A DNA stretch of 64,000 nt from Dendrolimus kikuchii (Eukaryota; Arthropoda; Insecta; Lepidoptera; Lasiocampidae): assembly GCA_019925095.2 (NCBI GenBank), contig CM034392.1, forward strand, positions 16,277,387-16,341,386, in the 5' to 3' direction. Shown here one piece after another: positions 33,733 to 46,529 of this stretch. The notes beneath the pieces are model-generated. The model was not told where the DNA came from. It saw only the letters and a program-made list of their open reading frames with translations, and ran no database searches. Position 1 is the stretch's first letter. Each line of letters opens with the position of its first letter. A program made the translations under genes and the position numbers.

Positions 33733-34399
33733 GTAATATTATGTAAGTGTGTCGAAACATGTTTATGCTATTATTAAAATTTTATCTTCTACACTATAGT
33801 AACCAGCAAGTATCTACTTTTAATTTCTAAATCATTATCAGAATTCATCTAAAGACTTGTTATTCACACGTTGCGTAACCATAAATGACAGTGTTTAGAA
33901 ATTCTCTTTGTCTGTCTAAAAATTATGTGTAAAAATGTCAATGCAAATTTAGGCATTAAAATGTTTGTGTATTTTTAATTGGATATATTAGAAGGTTTAG
34001 AAAATATGAACAAAAATAACAGGCATAGCGATATGTTTGTAACAGTAAAACTTAAAAACCACGCTAAAGTTGTGTTTAATATGCTAGCAAATTACGCCAA
34101 CAAAAATTAATAAATATTTTAAAGAATTTATTTTCGCCGGTAACTAAGTTGTTATGCCAAGAAAATATATAAAATATTCACATAGAAAACGGTTAATTTG
34201 AAATATATCACGCAAACAATCAAGATACATTTTAGTATCATATAGGAGAAACTTAAACGCACTGTATTGTAAAATACTAGAAAACTTAATAGGAGCTTTA
34301 TACTAAACAAGCACTTAACTGTTGATTAAAATCCTTAAAGTGTTCGTTATAATGATAACAATATCGACAATAATGCAACACTTACCTCATATATAAAAA

Positions 34400-34714
34400 T
34401 TAATCGTAGATGTGTATGTACGCGCATAACTTGAAAACGACTTAACCGATTTTGATGAAATTTGTTTTGTATTTGAATGGGTCCTCGGATGGTTTAGATT
34501 TACAATTGGAACCGATAGATGGCTCTAAGATCGGGTTCTAGAATCCTCCTAATCACCTGAACCGATTTTGATGATTTTGTTTTTTGTATGTTTGAGAGGG
34601 TTCCCGTATGGTTTAGATTCACAATTGGAACCATGTAGGTGGCGCTGAGATCGGGTTCTGGAATCCCCCTAATCAGAAAATATGGCGGTACGAAGTTCGC
34701 CGGGTCAGCTAGTT
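34400..34714 (+). repeat. Helitron-like repeat, family H, copy 2, internally duplicated
   Basis: Two successive ~105-bp units each contain CCGATTTTGATGA, TGGTTTAGATT, ACAATTGGAACC and GATCGGGTTCT. It ends GGCGGTACGAAGTTCGCCGG then GTCAGCTAGT, a GC hairpin followed by CTAG-T as in Helitron 3' ends. Confidence 0.55.
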
Positions 34715-35341
34715 CATTTTAAAATAACATAGATGATACCCACGCCGTGACGGTATTACCATTTCGATAATATTCAATTTGTCACAATTATAGAAATAGG
34801 ATCTATAGTGCATACAGCCTTGTTCGATATTTTAATGATCAGTATTATAATTCTTATACAGCCTTTAACAAATATTGGAGGTACGCCGAACAATAAAATT
34901 CTTTGTTAGCTCGTGAGTTACATTTTCGTAATACTTTGACTTTCCACATAAACAATTTTAAAACGATATTCTGTTATTATGGTTAACTTTAAACTTAATT
35001 ACATTTTAAAATGATCCCTGAAACTAAGATTTATTGACCAACCACTTATTGCGAATAATCGAGGCTTAAAACTAATATAAGGATACTCCTCATTTTTGTA
35101 TAAGGATAATGCAACGTAACAAAATACGTATAAGAAGTCTATAAATACCAAAAAGAAAAGCTTCTATTCTTTAGGGATCTTTAGGGATTTTAGGAAACTT
35201 TTTAGCCTTAAGTAAATGTTGATTAAAAGTATTTTATTCGACTACTTATATTATTATGTTTGTAAAAAGCAAATTGTGAACTTGCTTAATTTGGGTATAT
35301 ACAATGTGCTACCTTTGGATTGCCAATCCCGCTGTGACTCT
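34715..35341. other. No gene seen
   Basis: AT-rich sequence with no supported feature. Confidence 0.4.
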
Positions 35342-35640
35342 CTGTGCAGAAACGGAAAAAAAGAATACTAATTCCTGCGGGCGGGCGGCCTGTCGTAAGA
35401 GGCGACAAAACAATTCAAAGCCAGGTGGTAAGACATTCGCCCGACTGGATGGCTACCAGCCCTGGTCTAGAGTATGCCGCCATAACAACTTAGAGTTGCG
35501 TTCCGGCATCAGAGGCTAGGTTCCAGTTCGTCCTTCAAGGCCGGCAGCACATTGGCAGCACCCCTGATATTGCTAATGTCCATAGGTGACCGTAACCACT
35601 TTCCATCACAGTTGGACCATGTGGCTGCTTGCTGTACTCT
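35342..35640 (+). repeat. SINE-like retroposon, copy 3
   Basis: Plus-strand copy, more diverged than the others. GCGGGCGGCCTGTCGTAAGA is intact, but the 3' end lacks the A-rich tail and has drifted after GGACCATGTGGCTG. Confidence 0.75.
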
Positions 35641-38480
35641 AGGGAGGGACAAACTTTTTTAAATTCCTTTTACATACTTTTTAAAAGAGCCCCATATTAT
35701 AGTGCTCTGGGAAATCTGCAGCACTTCTTACGTGGTTCACAACTTGCACACGTATGGCATGAAATAACAAACGCCATTGTAGGTAGGGCTGTAAAACATC
35801 AAATTAATAAATAAAAATAATAAATTTCTTCTTCTACTACCTAACTTCTAACTACGAAGAAAAGAAACATAGATCAACTCTCAATCGCTGGAAGTTACGC
35901 AATTGTAGAAAGGCGATATAGGCACAAACCCAGTTAGAGTAAAACTCTCTAACGGTAGAAGACACTTAAATAGGTCTGCTAACGGTCTCCTAAGAGTTAA
36001 GAGTACTAGATTGCGTAAATTTAAACGGGAAAGATTTTTTTTTAATTATTGTAATGCTGATTGTCGTTATATGTATTAAAATCTAATAGTATATTATTGA
36101 ACGCATAGGAACTGGACTTATTGTTTCAAAGAGTACTGTTTCTGTATTAACTTGATTTCAAAGTACAATACCAGGAATATTGCACACCCTACCCGATGAT
36201 CTGTCTGATAAAATTTGAAAACAGCAGTGATATAAGTAAAAGTGGTCACGTGTTTCATTTTGGACAAAGTTGATGGGTTACGTCAAATAAAGGGACAAGT
36301 TATTTGAACAACATGTCATCGAAGTATTTAGAATCAAATTTTATGTTTATATTCTTGACCAAATTAAAAACAGTCATAAGATCAATTCCATGAAGTAATG
36401 TTAAATATCACCTTTGTGGATTGACGTAGCTATTTTTGATGAAAGTTCTAATGAAAAAAAATTGGGTTTATTGTAAAAATTACGTGGAATATGTCCCAAC
36501 TTATTTGTTTTTAAAAAAACAATATAATTAAAGACAGTAATTTCCACATGTGCAATAATAGACTATTACTTAAATTCTTACTTACTTAATTACTATTTAC
36601 ATAAATTCTTATTTTAGTATACACTAAAAATATACAAAATTAAAATGAATATTTAAATCTATTTACAAAATATAATATATAACCAATGAGGTTTAATGTA
36701 CTGCGTACTAAGAAGGTCTCCGTAACTAGCTTATTTGAATACTCGTTATGGTCCATGGTTAAGAACTAGCTTAGTCTGCGCCAGGCTGCTGCCGATACTT
36801 TACATTTGAGTGAAAAGTAACTATTAAAAAAATGTCTTCATGTGTACCTATTAAGGTACTTTTTAAATTACTCAAGAAACTCAAATAAAAGTCAAGGGGT
36901 GACTTTTCACCGTTGAGTTTGTTGTATTTTCGATAAAAACATGTTTTTTTAATTAAATTTTATTCATTTTGTCTCTTCTCGACGCGTCATCGCTGCAGCC
37001 ATGTTCAGGCGAATTTAAACTATACTTTCTAAGCGATCCAGCGCTGTATGTTTTTATAGTTTGTTTAGACGGCATTAGTCTTTTAGCGCTGCAGCAAATA
37101 AATGATCAGTCCCCAGCATGCTCGCCCCGCGCAGCCCCCCCCCCCCTGTTTATCAAGTTCGAATTTTTTCGTTTTGAATAGCTTCTCTAGTACGTAGTAC
37201 ATATAACTCAATGTTTATAGCAAAATAGTTAAAAAAATGTATACTTTCAGAACTTTGTTTCATTTTAATTTACCTTGACTTTTCAGACAGAAAGTAGATA
37301 ATCCACTTCATTTATTTATAGAGTCGCGTAGAAACGCTATCGCCAGAGCATCAAGTGCTGCTATTTTTATACTTGTTTATCTTTGTAAGCAAAACATAAA
37401 AATTACTACATTTTGTAAATTTGTTGTTGTTCTTTTATGTTTTTATGGCGCCTACTTCTAAATGTTAGTGAAAATAGTTGATCAAATATTTATCTTTTGG
37501 TTTTTAGTGTGAAATTGGTTTTATTTTTGGCACGCGTTACAAATTTGTCATCTCACTCAAAAAACTTCTGTAGAAAATGTAACAGTTACACTCATATACA
37601 AGAACACATTACACACATACTTATACATTTTTTCCAAGAATTTAGATGCACGGTGTTCTTCAATAAGTCATAGTTAATCTCGATTTCCCTGGAATCCACT
37701 GACCAGATCGTAACTAGGTGACTATGCTACCACCTTGAAAATATAGTCTAACGAGTAAAGAAAAATATTTGAAAATCGGTTTAGATTTAACGTAGATATC
37801 ATGTTACGAAGACGTTGGCTAAGAATTTTCGCAAGTAACTTTAGTTTCTTGGAATCGACTCATTAGATCATGGTAACAATGGGACTAATTCGGAGTACAA
37901 CGAACATACAGACGGATTGCAACTTCCTTCTTTTTTGAAGTCGAATAAAAATAGTATAGTTTCTCCTTTATATGTAATCCATATTTGAGCTGTTAAAGCT
38001 GTAAGCAAATAGGTATCCAAATACAATCGAAACTAGGGAATAAAAGTTCGGAATACTTTCATCCATAGATAAAACTTATATATATAAAACTTTCATCATT
38101 AAATTGAGCGATCTACGTCAACTGTTCCACGTACGAAACAAAAGCTATTCCTGGTTAGTATTTACTGGATATTTTTCTGGAATTTAAGATATAATATGAT
38201 TAAATATGTCTTTTCAGTTCATCCCGCAGGACCCTCCTCTCTATCACGTAAACGACGTTAGATTATACCGGAGATTTCCTCGGAGACGCAGCCAGTGGTA
38301 TCTACTTATTGAGCATAAAAGCCATTTAAAATGTTGTCCTGAATTAATATAATTTTCTAAGATTTATCACTCTTACTTCGTAGTTGGAATTTAGGCAGCT
38401 TAATTGGTTAAACATCCAGGTATCCAAAGTCCTTTACACTTACCTATAGAGGGTGAATTTTTTAAGTGGGCCTAAAGAAC
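35641..38480. other. No gene; a few simple tracts
   Basis: AT-rich. A C-run (about 37134-37146) stands out. At 37680-37944 there is a reversed piece of the repeat family ending in CTTTTTTGAAGTCG (compare 10597). Near 38395-38430 the words AGGCAGCTTAATTGGTTAAA hint at an old tRNA-like SINE head. None supports a gene. Confidence 0.35.
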
Positions 38481-39371
38481 CAAATCTATGCTAAATAGCG
38501 AAAAACAGTCAGAGGAGTCCCTAGACCGATTTGACTAAAATTAAAGTGGTATAAATTAGATTGTTTAAACATCAATTCCTTATCACGAATCGAATCGGTT
38601 GATTTTGAATAAATTATTACACCTGTATTATTATAACAAATCATAGTGTAGCTTGTAAGGATCAACTTTTTGAAAGAATGTAAAATGGCAAACCAAAGAA
38701 GGTTTTTTAACATCATTTTCTATTTTCCATACATCATATAGCATGTCTGTATAGCAGGATCACTTTATTCTGTTTTTAGGTATCGGGATCATACAAATAT
38801 AAACAGCAACAACAACCGTTGTCTACAAAGCAAGCATTAACTGCCATTACATCCTTATAGTTATTACTAATACTGCAATACATTAAATTCTGATACAGTA
38901 TAAAGTAAAAAAATATTTTAATTACCTAAAGTGTTGTAGGGAACTGATGTCCGTTTAGAGGAATATCATTCCAGATAATATCGATACTGTAATTTTAATT
39001 GGGCACAATATAAATGCTCACCAAAATATTTTTTTGTCCCTAAGACTAAGTACCAAGTAAAATATATTAACTTCATATAAATTTAATCCACTCTATACCG
39101 AGGTGCCTAAAAAACAACGTTTTGTATTTAAATTCTTTTTGCTTATCAAAATGGATAAATGCTCACCAAATATTGTTTTACTAAAATAGTAACATTCAAA
39201 CCGAAAATTACAGTTCTAAATAGCTTTAGTGTAATCAAATTATCCAACCTGAATCCAAAACATATTATTGTTAAACTAAGATTACAATCGTTACCCTTTA
39301 CTTATTTACCCGGCAACCCGCACAGCCGCCACCGGCACTTTTTCTTTTGTTAGTTTTTTAAAAATTTTATG

Positions 39372-39380
39372 TGATTGACT
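39372..39380. repeat. 9-bp target duplication, left
   Basis: TGATTGACT, repeated at 39914-39922, flanks the short Penelope-like copy. Confidence 0.6.
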
Positions 39381-39913
39381 AATAATAAAACTACGTTTTA
39401 ACGGTTTTAAGCACGGTAATTTATTTGATTTTGGTTATTCCGACGTTTTTGGCCACTTTTCAGTGGCCGTGACACGGAAGACAAAGATGTCAAGTGTCAA
39501 CGAGTATTGTTAAAGTTTTATTTAGCCTACCGCCAACTTGTTCATTATTTTAATTATTTAGTTTAAATTTCTTTTATGGTTATTATTTACTCTATGAGAG
39601 CCTAATCTAATTTATCACCGCTTCGCAACATGTTATAGCTTGAAGAGAAGAAGCGGCGCAAGAAACTCTTCAGCGAACATGCCTAGCTCTAATAATTTTA
39701 TATAATATTAAAATGGGTGGAAGGAAAATAAAAGAAATTATCAGTCAAGTTGGTTTGTGTTCCGGTGCACGACATCTTTGTCTTCCGTGATCACAGCCAC
39801 TGAAAAGTGGCTGAAACGTCGGAATAACCAAAATCAAATAAATTACCGCGCTTAAAACCCTTAAAACGTAGTTTTATTATGTATACAAGTCGCGAAAACT
39901 TAAGAAAATATTA
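39381..39913 (+). mobile_element. Penelope-like element, miniature copy (terminal parts only)
   Basis: 39381-39770 matches 7021-7400 (3' region in reverse relative to this copy's orientation), and 39770-39913 carries the opposite end, including the extra 3' segment GTATACAAGTCGCGAAAACT. The RT and nuclease are absent except for the final codons (TCAGTCAAGTTGGTTTGTG). The two ends are inverted to each other as in the 7-9 kb copy. Its flanks show a 9-bp duplication. Confidence 0.75.
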
Positions 39914-39922
39914 TGATTGACT
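39914..39922. repeat. 9-bp target duplication, right
   Basis: Partner of 39372-39380. Confidence 0.6.
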
Positions 39923-40523
39923 GATTATAACTATTGTGTTCCTTAAAGTGCATTGATATATCTTAATACTAATTAATCTTATAAGTACCTATAAATATAA
40001 TAAAATATAATTTCGTTTTACTTTTGTTTTATTTTCCTACCAGTGATTCATTTTTACTTACCTTAATCATTTGTGTTGCAGTAATATTAAGAGTGAAGTA
40101 TTTATTTGGCTATATTATGATATTTTAATCAAATTCATAAAACAATATACAAGCAACATGTGTTTGGAATACGCAATACTATATTTGGTATTAAAAATAA
40201 TTGTACGCTCGACCGTTTGCTTTTTTGCCTCAGCAAAAATTACTAAATTGAAGGTGGTGAAACTAAATATTGGTAATATTATTTTAATATTTAGCGATAA
40301 TATAAAATATTTGGTCTGAAATTAGCTTTAAAGGCGTTTATATATTTTTATGGCATAGCATAAAAAGAAAAATAGCTACATTTATACAGTACTTCATGAA
40401 ACACAATTTGGTGAGCATTTATCCATTCTGGCAGGTATTTCGAATTTATTGGTAGTAAAATAGGTGCATTTCTGGTAGGCGTTTAAACACAAGCCATTTT
40501 AATTGTTGTAAGGAAATTAATCA

Positions 40524-41177
40524 TCTATAATATTATTAAATTCTAAACATCCGTGTCTGTAGAATGAAGCTATTTAAAAAGAACAACTGGAATATACTAT
40601 ACAAAAGATGGAGAACACGATTCAATTTCTTATTTAGATTTCTTGTATGTTTGTTCGGGATTCATGTAAAAACTATTGGGATGATTTCGATGCAGTTTTC
40701 ACTGAACGACGGGAAGTTCTTATGTTGAATAAAAATTAGCTTATTCCGACACTTTCACTAAAACTGTGTTAGATACTGTGGTTGTTTGTTTTCCGGGATT
40801 CCCACGGGAATTTTCCCGGGAATGGTATAAAATAGTTACATTTCATAAATGTTATCTAATTTCGATAAGATCGCGCTAGAACAATAGCTTAGTCCTTTTT
40901 CAACTGATGCCATACTTTATGTTCCGGGAACCCCGTGGATATTTTCTTGGAACTGTTTTAAAGTAGGTAGTACAATATAATCCGGAACATCGGTCTATCC
41001 TAACTTCGAAATCACGTGATACTAGGACTTGTTTAATATAACAGCTTCTGTATTTATTAGACATCTTTAGTAGAACAGATGTACTTATGTATTCCTGTAC
41101 ATTACTTATCCCGGGATTTTACGGGAATCTTCGGAATACATGTACAAAGCGTGGGCGAAGTCGCGGGAAAATCGTAG
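40524..41177 (+). repeat. Helitron-like repeat, family G, copy A
   Basis: Begins A|TCTATAATATTATT and ends GCGAAGTCGCGGGAAAATCG then TAGT. The interior repeats CCGGGATTCCC / GGGAATTTTCCCGGGAA. Start and end layout are shared with 49842-50364 and 58510-59031. A TC start and a hairpin before CTAG-T fit non-autonomous Helitrons; the last bases here are degenerate. Confidence 0.5.
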
Positions 41178-43150
41178 TTATTTATAACAATGTTTTGTTC
41201 TCATAATTCATTTTTTTTTCTCCACTCCAAACGAACTCCATTACAAACGAAAAAGTTACTACAGTTATAAGAAGAATACAAACTCTATTTTTTTTAATGT
41301 AGTTTGATCTTACAATAAATAAAATTAGAAGTATTCATAATTATAATTAATTAATTAAAGTATCGTCTATGTGTAAACGGATTTTGATGTTAATCCTAAA
41401 CGAACATATAATTGACGCATTTTCCAAATTTTACAGTCCAGATTAGTTACAGATTTTTCCGACACTTCAAACTGGAATAGGTACCTATCTCATAGTTTAC
41501 AGAATAGAGGTCAAAATGTAGCAATATATACGCGCGGCCTTTACTCTTAATACGCCCCATTTCCTTTCCATGTACAACTCCCTACCTACATTTACGAAAG
41601 TTCCCACTTTGGGATCGCTTAAAGGGTTTCAGTCATGTCACATTTGTAAATCTATTCCAATGATTGGTCCGTTCATAAGCATGATGTACTTTTTTAACAT
41701 AGAAAATTGCAATTTGTGCTCTCTTTCATGGTCATTTTGTTTACATTGCATATGCGTTCTGTACTCGCATAAGTAATTAAGTATATTAAACATGTAAGAT
41801 ATGTACAACAAATATTATTTTAAATTTATTTAATTCCAACTACTTTTAATTAATTCAAAAATTTACTTTCAATGAAAATTACTTTGAACACAATCCGTTG
41901 AGTATTTTTTAAAGATATGGGATATTTTTGTTTAAATGCTTTTTTTAGAACGTACATTTGTCATCTCTACGGAAACCTTGTGAACAGTGCAATGCACTTA
42001 GCCGGTTATTTTTGATTCTTATAAAATTTAAAATGACCTTTTGATCTGAACTTCTTGTGTATGAAAATCAAATAATCCTTCGAGAGTTGGCGCCGGCCGT
42101 GAGGTAACCCTAGTATAATTAGAAAATTCATGTATCAAATTGCCTCTCTCAGTATATGTAAACAGACGTGTTTTGAATCTTAAAATTACTGTGTTATTTT
42201 TAGATAGCAATAAAAAGTACAATGTGTAATGAACGCGTGCGGCAGTAAACAACATGTAAAACCTCAATTATTTATGCGCGGAATGGCCAAACTCCGCAAT
42301 TTATTTCCACATGCCTCACATTTGACGTTTGTGTTTAATTTTATATGTTTACTTTAGGTAGGCTTATGGTTAACTGCTAGGATTAGTAGATGTGAAAGTA
42401 CTCGTGTTATTTGTGGTTAGCGACATAAAGTTTCTCTAAATGACAACAATTACATTACGGCACATTAGTTCTAATTTATTCCAGAACAATAATTGCGTTT
42501 TCTCATTTCTATAAAGTACTTTTTTGACGGCCGAGTGTGGTCTAGTGATCTAAGCGTTTGCCCACCTAATTAACTTTTATTCAGGTTAGTGTCCCTAAAT
42601 TTCTTGAACGAATTTTCCGTTTTTTGCTCTGGTCTGTAAGTTGAGGATCATCAACAAACATAATTTAACATAATAATTTGTTTTGCTTAAGTATATAGTA
42701 TATATATATGTTTGTCAATTGATGTATAACTAATATTAATTATAATTCGAGTTATGTTTTATGTGATGTCTTCAAGTTACATTTAGAAGATTTTATAATA
42801 ATTATCTACCGCCTATCTTGCATCCATTTGTTGCCGAATATGAACGAACATATATTTGTATTCAGGGACTGTAGGCCTTTTTATTATAATAGCAATGAAA
42901 TTTAGCGTCAAAACCACCATATTTGTTGCCTGATATGCGACCTCATGTAGAAAAACAGCGTCAGGAACATTTGCATCCACTGTGTTATAACAGATGGAAT
43001 ATAAAAGTGTCGTCGTTTCAAAAAAAACTGTGTGTGTGCAGTTGAAAGTCAGTATAATGCACCTATTGAATGGCTGGAAGGTCGAATGTTGCCTTGGATC
43101 ATCGTGTCAATTGCAATAGAAAGAAACCGTTGACCTCGACAAGGTCATAA
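41178..43150. other. Mostly featureless; one tRNA-like scrap
   Basis: AT-rich with no supported gene. At 42528-42575, GACGGCCGAGTGTGGTCTAG and TGATCTAAGCGTTTGCC resemble a SINE head derived from a tRNA, without a clear B box. Confidence 0.3.
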
Positions 43151-43159
43151 ATAAACTAA

Positions 43160-43650
43160 AGGATGACTCGACTCGAACGATCAAGAACAAGACAGCCTTG
43201 TAAATGATTTGGAGATCAGGAACATTCCTGAAGGGGCTGAAAAATGTCCTAAACAGTTAGTTACACACGTGGGCGCGAGGCTGGGTGTAAATATAAAGGA
43301 CGCGACATCGACATCGCAGAGTGAAAAGGGACTATTTTTGTAAATTCGTCGAAGTTAGATGAAGAGGTAAAACTTCAACAATCACGAGCCATTGTCGTCC
43401 GCGTAGTGAGATGCGATATACGGGATGAGATATTTCGCAGTGCACGTAGCAAACGTAATGCTACTACAAGTGATTTGGGACAATCAGGAAGGCCACAACG
43501 CTTTTACGTAAATGAAAGGCTGACAAGAACCTAGCCATTTATTCCACTTAGGTCGCGAGGTGGGCCGCCAAAACTAGTGACAGTTTATTTGGACTAGGTG
43601 CACATCGGAAACCGGGGGATTCTGTTCTCAGAGTACAGCATGGAAAATAA
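43160..43650 (+). pseudogene. LINE ORF1 remnant (nucleic-acid-binding protein)
   Basis: Two open blocks in sequence: SLVNDLEIRNIPEGAEKC and VTHVGARLGVNIKDA end at a stop near 43340. EEVKLQQSRAIVVRVVRCDI and RDEIFRSARSKRN, then RPQRFYVNERLT, end at a stop near 43533, after which a weak VWTR-type block follows near 43590. This order (lexE-N-P, globular RNA-binding part, YxNExLT) is that of ORF1 proteins of several insect LINEs, a family distantly related to a baculovirus nuclear protein. In the element it would package the RNA. Stops and frameshifts show it is dead. No adjoining RT was found. Confidence 0.65.
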
Positions 43651-44364
43651 GTTTTTGATCATATTGGCCCTTTTGCTTATACTTTTTGACTTGATGTTTG
43701 ACGAATCAAATAAGTTCTCAGTATAGATTATACCTACCCACCTAGTACCTACATGAAGATAAATAGTAAGTTATTTCGGTTGCTTCTGGTTTGATGGAGG
43801 CTGGAACCGAAAATCAGCGCTGTGTTAGCTCCTGACACAGCATAATGCTGAGTTTCCAGCCTCATTGCCGTGAATTTTATGTACGTACAATTCCTAAGCT
43901 GTATCTATTTATAAGTAAAAATCCTTGTATTTTAATTTTGTGCATTTATTTACGACAATAAATATTTTTCTTTCATAAAAACAAAAAGTCTATAAATTGT
44001 CTACTTTATATCATGGGCGACATGTTATAAACAGTTACCTAAAAATTGTTATAAATTAAACTGACTGTAATTAATAGTACATTTTAAAGTCTACCATAAA
44101 ATATTGTGTACGGCTAAAAGTAGACAAACATAAAACTGCACAAAACAGAGGCTCTCTCGCAAATTAAAGTTACCAAATGAAGCTTTTTGTCTGTTTGGGA
44201 TAATCCCAGTTTGATTAGATGTTGTAATTGTCGGGGGAAAGGAAAGCCGGGTGTGGCCAGCGAGGGCTCTTGAATATTTTATCGTTATATTTGTGAGTAT
44301 AAACATTTATTCGTTTAAATTGTAAATAACGTGATTATCATAAATTTGTTGATATAAAATTAAT

Positions 44365-44605
44365 CCCTAACGCATCTTTTTTCAACCAGGGGTCGCGACT
44401 CTTGAGGATGTCGCGTTTGTAGTAAAAGAGAGTCGCAGTCTGTTAAAAAAATAAGATCTATATACAAAAGATTCAATTCAGTTAAATTTATTAATAAAAT
44501 ATTATTAAAATCTTGTAGTGAAGAGGTCGCAAGACTTATTACTCAACTTTTTGATTTTTACTGGGTCGCCACATAAAAGTCGTTGAGAAACAATGCTCTA
44601 GGGTA
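44365..44605. mobile_element. Possible hAT-type MITE
   Basis: Starts GCATCTTTTTTCAACCAGGG then GTCGCGAC, and ends GTCGTTGAGAAACAATGCTC. The CTCAACCAGGGGTCGCGAC style with a mirrored GTCGC..GTTGAGAAAC end resembles hAT termini. The inverted match is imperfect. Confidence 0.4.
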
Positions 44606-45726
44606 TCATAGGCATTCCGGCACAAACGAAATTCTTATGCGAACGTCATATTCGTCTACTGACCAGACACAGATAGACCCATAAAGATAAGACAAGTTGC
44701 TACATTTTATCCCTAGACATCATTTTATCCACACTAAATTTATGTAATTTAGCTTTTATATGCAGCTACAGGATTATGTAGTAAAATCACGAAAAATAAA
44801 GATTAGAGGTATCCGTTGTACTTACATGTCTGAGGGTTGAAACATTTTATTCAATGAACGTAATCGTATTTTTATTAGACCTTGAAAAACCGTAACGACT
44901 TTTTTATGTACGACGATTATTCTTGATTTTTTTTCGCGATTTAACTAATATCAACAGTGTATATGTAATAAAAGTGTAACGGCATATAAAATATATTTTT
45001 GTGCCTTTGTGACATCTATGTAGACCTAGTAAAAATGGTTGTAACATACCTACATAGACAGACATACGGATAAAGTTTGTCACATATCATAAATATACTT
45101 AAACTATTGAATATGTTGTAGTAGTTGTTGTACTTGCGTACATTGGACTCATGCTTTAACAGCTGATTCATTGAAAAATAGTAGTAAACCTTACGCGAGT
45201 AAAACTTATAGGTATGTATATAACAAGATGGGTTTAAAAATGTCTGGGCATTACAACGTCTATTGCTGGATTTTCATATATTCAGGCAGGCGTAGTATCA
45301 AACAGGTTGTATAATCTGAAGAAATACAAGTTACCTAAAATTTTTTTGAAGTTGCGTGTTTTTTTATGTAATAAGTGCGTGTAAATGGGAGCACGAAACT
45401 TACACGTAAGAAGTAACATTATCATATTATTTTATATAGGACGTCGCGCCATCACAGTAAAAATCCAATAGAGTCTAGATTACGTGTTTTTCGTGTTTTG
45501 CTCTATATATGGAATTTGGATTTTGGCACCTCTTTAACAACTTGCCCTGTTGTCTTCAATATTTGAAATCGATGCGATTTACTTGTTACATATCCGTTTT
45601 AAAAAGTTTTAGTGTATTTAAATTGTACATACGTAGTGTTATTATAATTATCCATCCTTATCGGGTATATACGTATTGTTCTTTTTATAATTCTCCCTCT
45701 TCGTTGCAAGAAGTTTACGCACGTTC
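44606..45726. other. No gene seen
   Basis: AT-rich. The frame from 45509 that runs on into the SINE is not considered real. Confidence 0.35.
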
Positions 45727-46044
45727 ATCCGTGCCGGAACGAAGAAAGAATACAATTTCCTGCGACCGGGCGGCCTATCGTAAGAGGCGACAAAACAAAC
45801 CACAGCCAGGTGTTGGGTATTTGCCCGTCTGGATGGCTACTACCCCTAGCCTAGAGTATGCCGCCATAACAATCTTGAGTTGTGTTCCGTTACAAGTGAT
45901 CAGGACCCAGTACCCCTTTAGAGAGCGACAGCACATTGCTCACATTGGTAACACCATTGGTGTTACAAATGTCTCTAGGCGATGGTAAACGCTCTCCATT
46001 AGGTGGGCCGTTTACCTGCTGCTGAACTCATACAATAAAAAAAA
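45727..46044 (+). repeat. SINE-like retroposon, copy 4
   Basis: Full-length plus copy: ATCCGTGCCGGAACGAAGAA at the start and GAACTCATACAATAAAAAAA at the end. It has a small local duplication, TTGGTAACACCATTGGTGTT, in the 3' third. Confidence 0.8.
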
Positions 46045-46431
46045 GTACATAACGAATTTGAAAGTAGCAAACCTAGGCTATTCTCCTTGCTCCATGCAAG
46101 TTAATTTCACAAATACACATGCAATTAAATGCTTAATATTGTGTATTTAGGCATTTATAAAGGACACGGTGGCGTGGGGTTGTTAACTTTATTATCTCGT
46201 ATTTATTTTGTATAATATGCAAAACGGTGACATACGAGTTTCAATTATGAATAACATAGAGGTGATTTGACGTATGTATGTGCGAAAAAAAATACAGTAT
46301 TGAATTTAACTTTTAAGAAAATTATTATCGATTAATATCAAAAATACACCAAATCTCAAAATAATTTTAGTTAAAAGTATTTTTCAAGTTCTACAATCTC
46401 TTTTTAACATATGGTTATTAGGTAGTCTTTA

Positions 46432-46529
46432 TCGGTCTTATTCATATTGATTTAAAGTAAGTTGGTAAGCTTCTTTAAGAACCTTAAAGAACATAGAAAC
46501 TTACTCTAACTTAATATGAATAAGGCCGA
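46432..46529. mobile_element. Hairpin MITE, 98 bp
   Basis: Nearly the whole segment is an inverted repeat: TCGGTCTTATTCATATTGAT at the left pairs with TTAATATGAATAAGGCCGA at the right, continuing with mismatches to the centre (GCTTCTTTAAG / CTTAAAGAAC). Non-coding. Confidence 0.75.

Larger units (their letters stand above)
39149..40430. mobile_element. Possible DNA element split by a Penelope-like copy
   Basis: AATGGATAAATGCTCACCAA (39149-39168) is mirrored at 40408-40428 (TTTGGTGAGCATTTATCCAT), and a third copy of the core (AATGCTCACCAAA) is at 39012-39026. The Penelope-like piece at 39381-39913 sits inside. The inverted word is only ~22 bp, so this is tentative. Confidence 0.4.

Noticed and set aside
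45509..45988. 159-codon plus-strand frame
   Set aside because: Its C-terminal half is the SINE-like copy 4 and the N-terminal half has no recognised domain.
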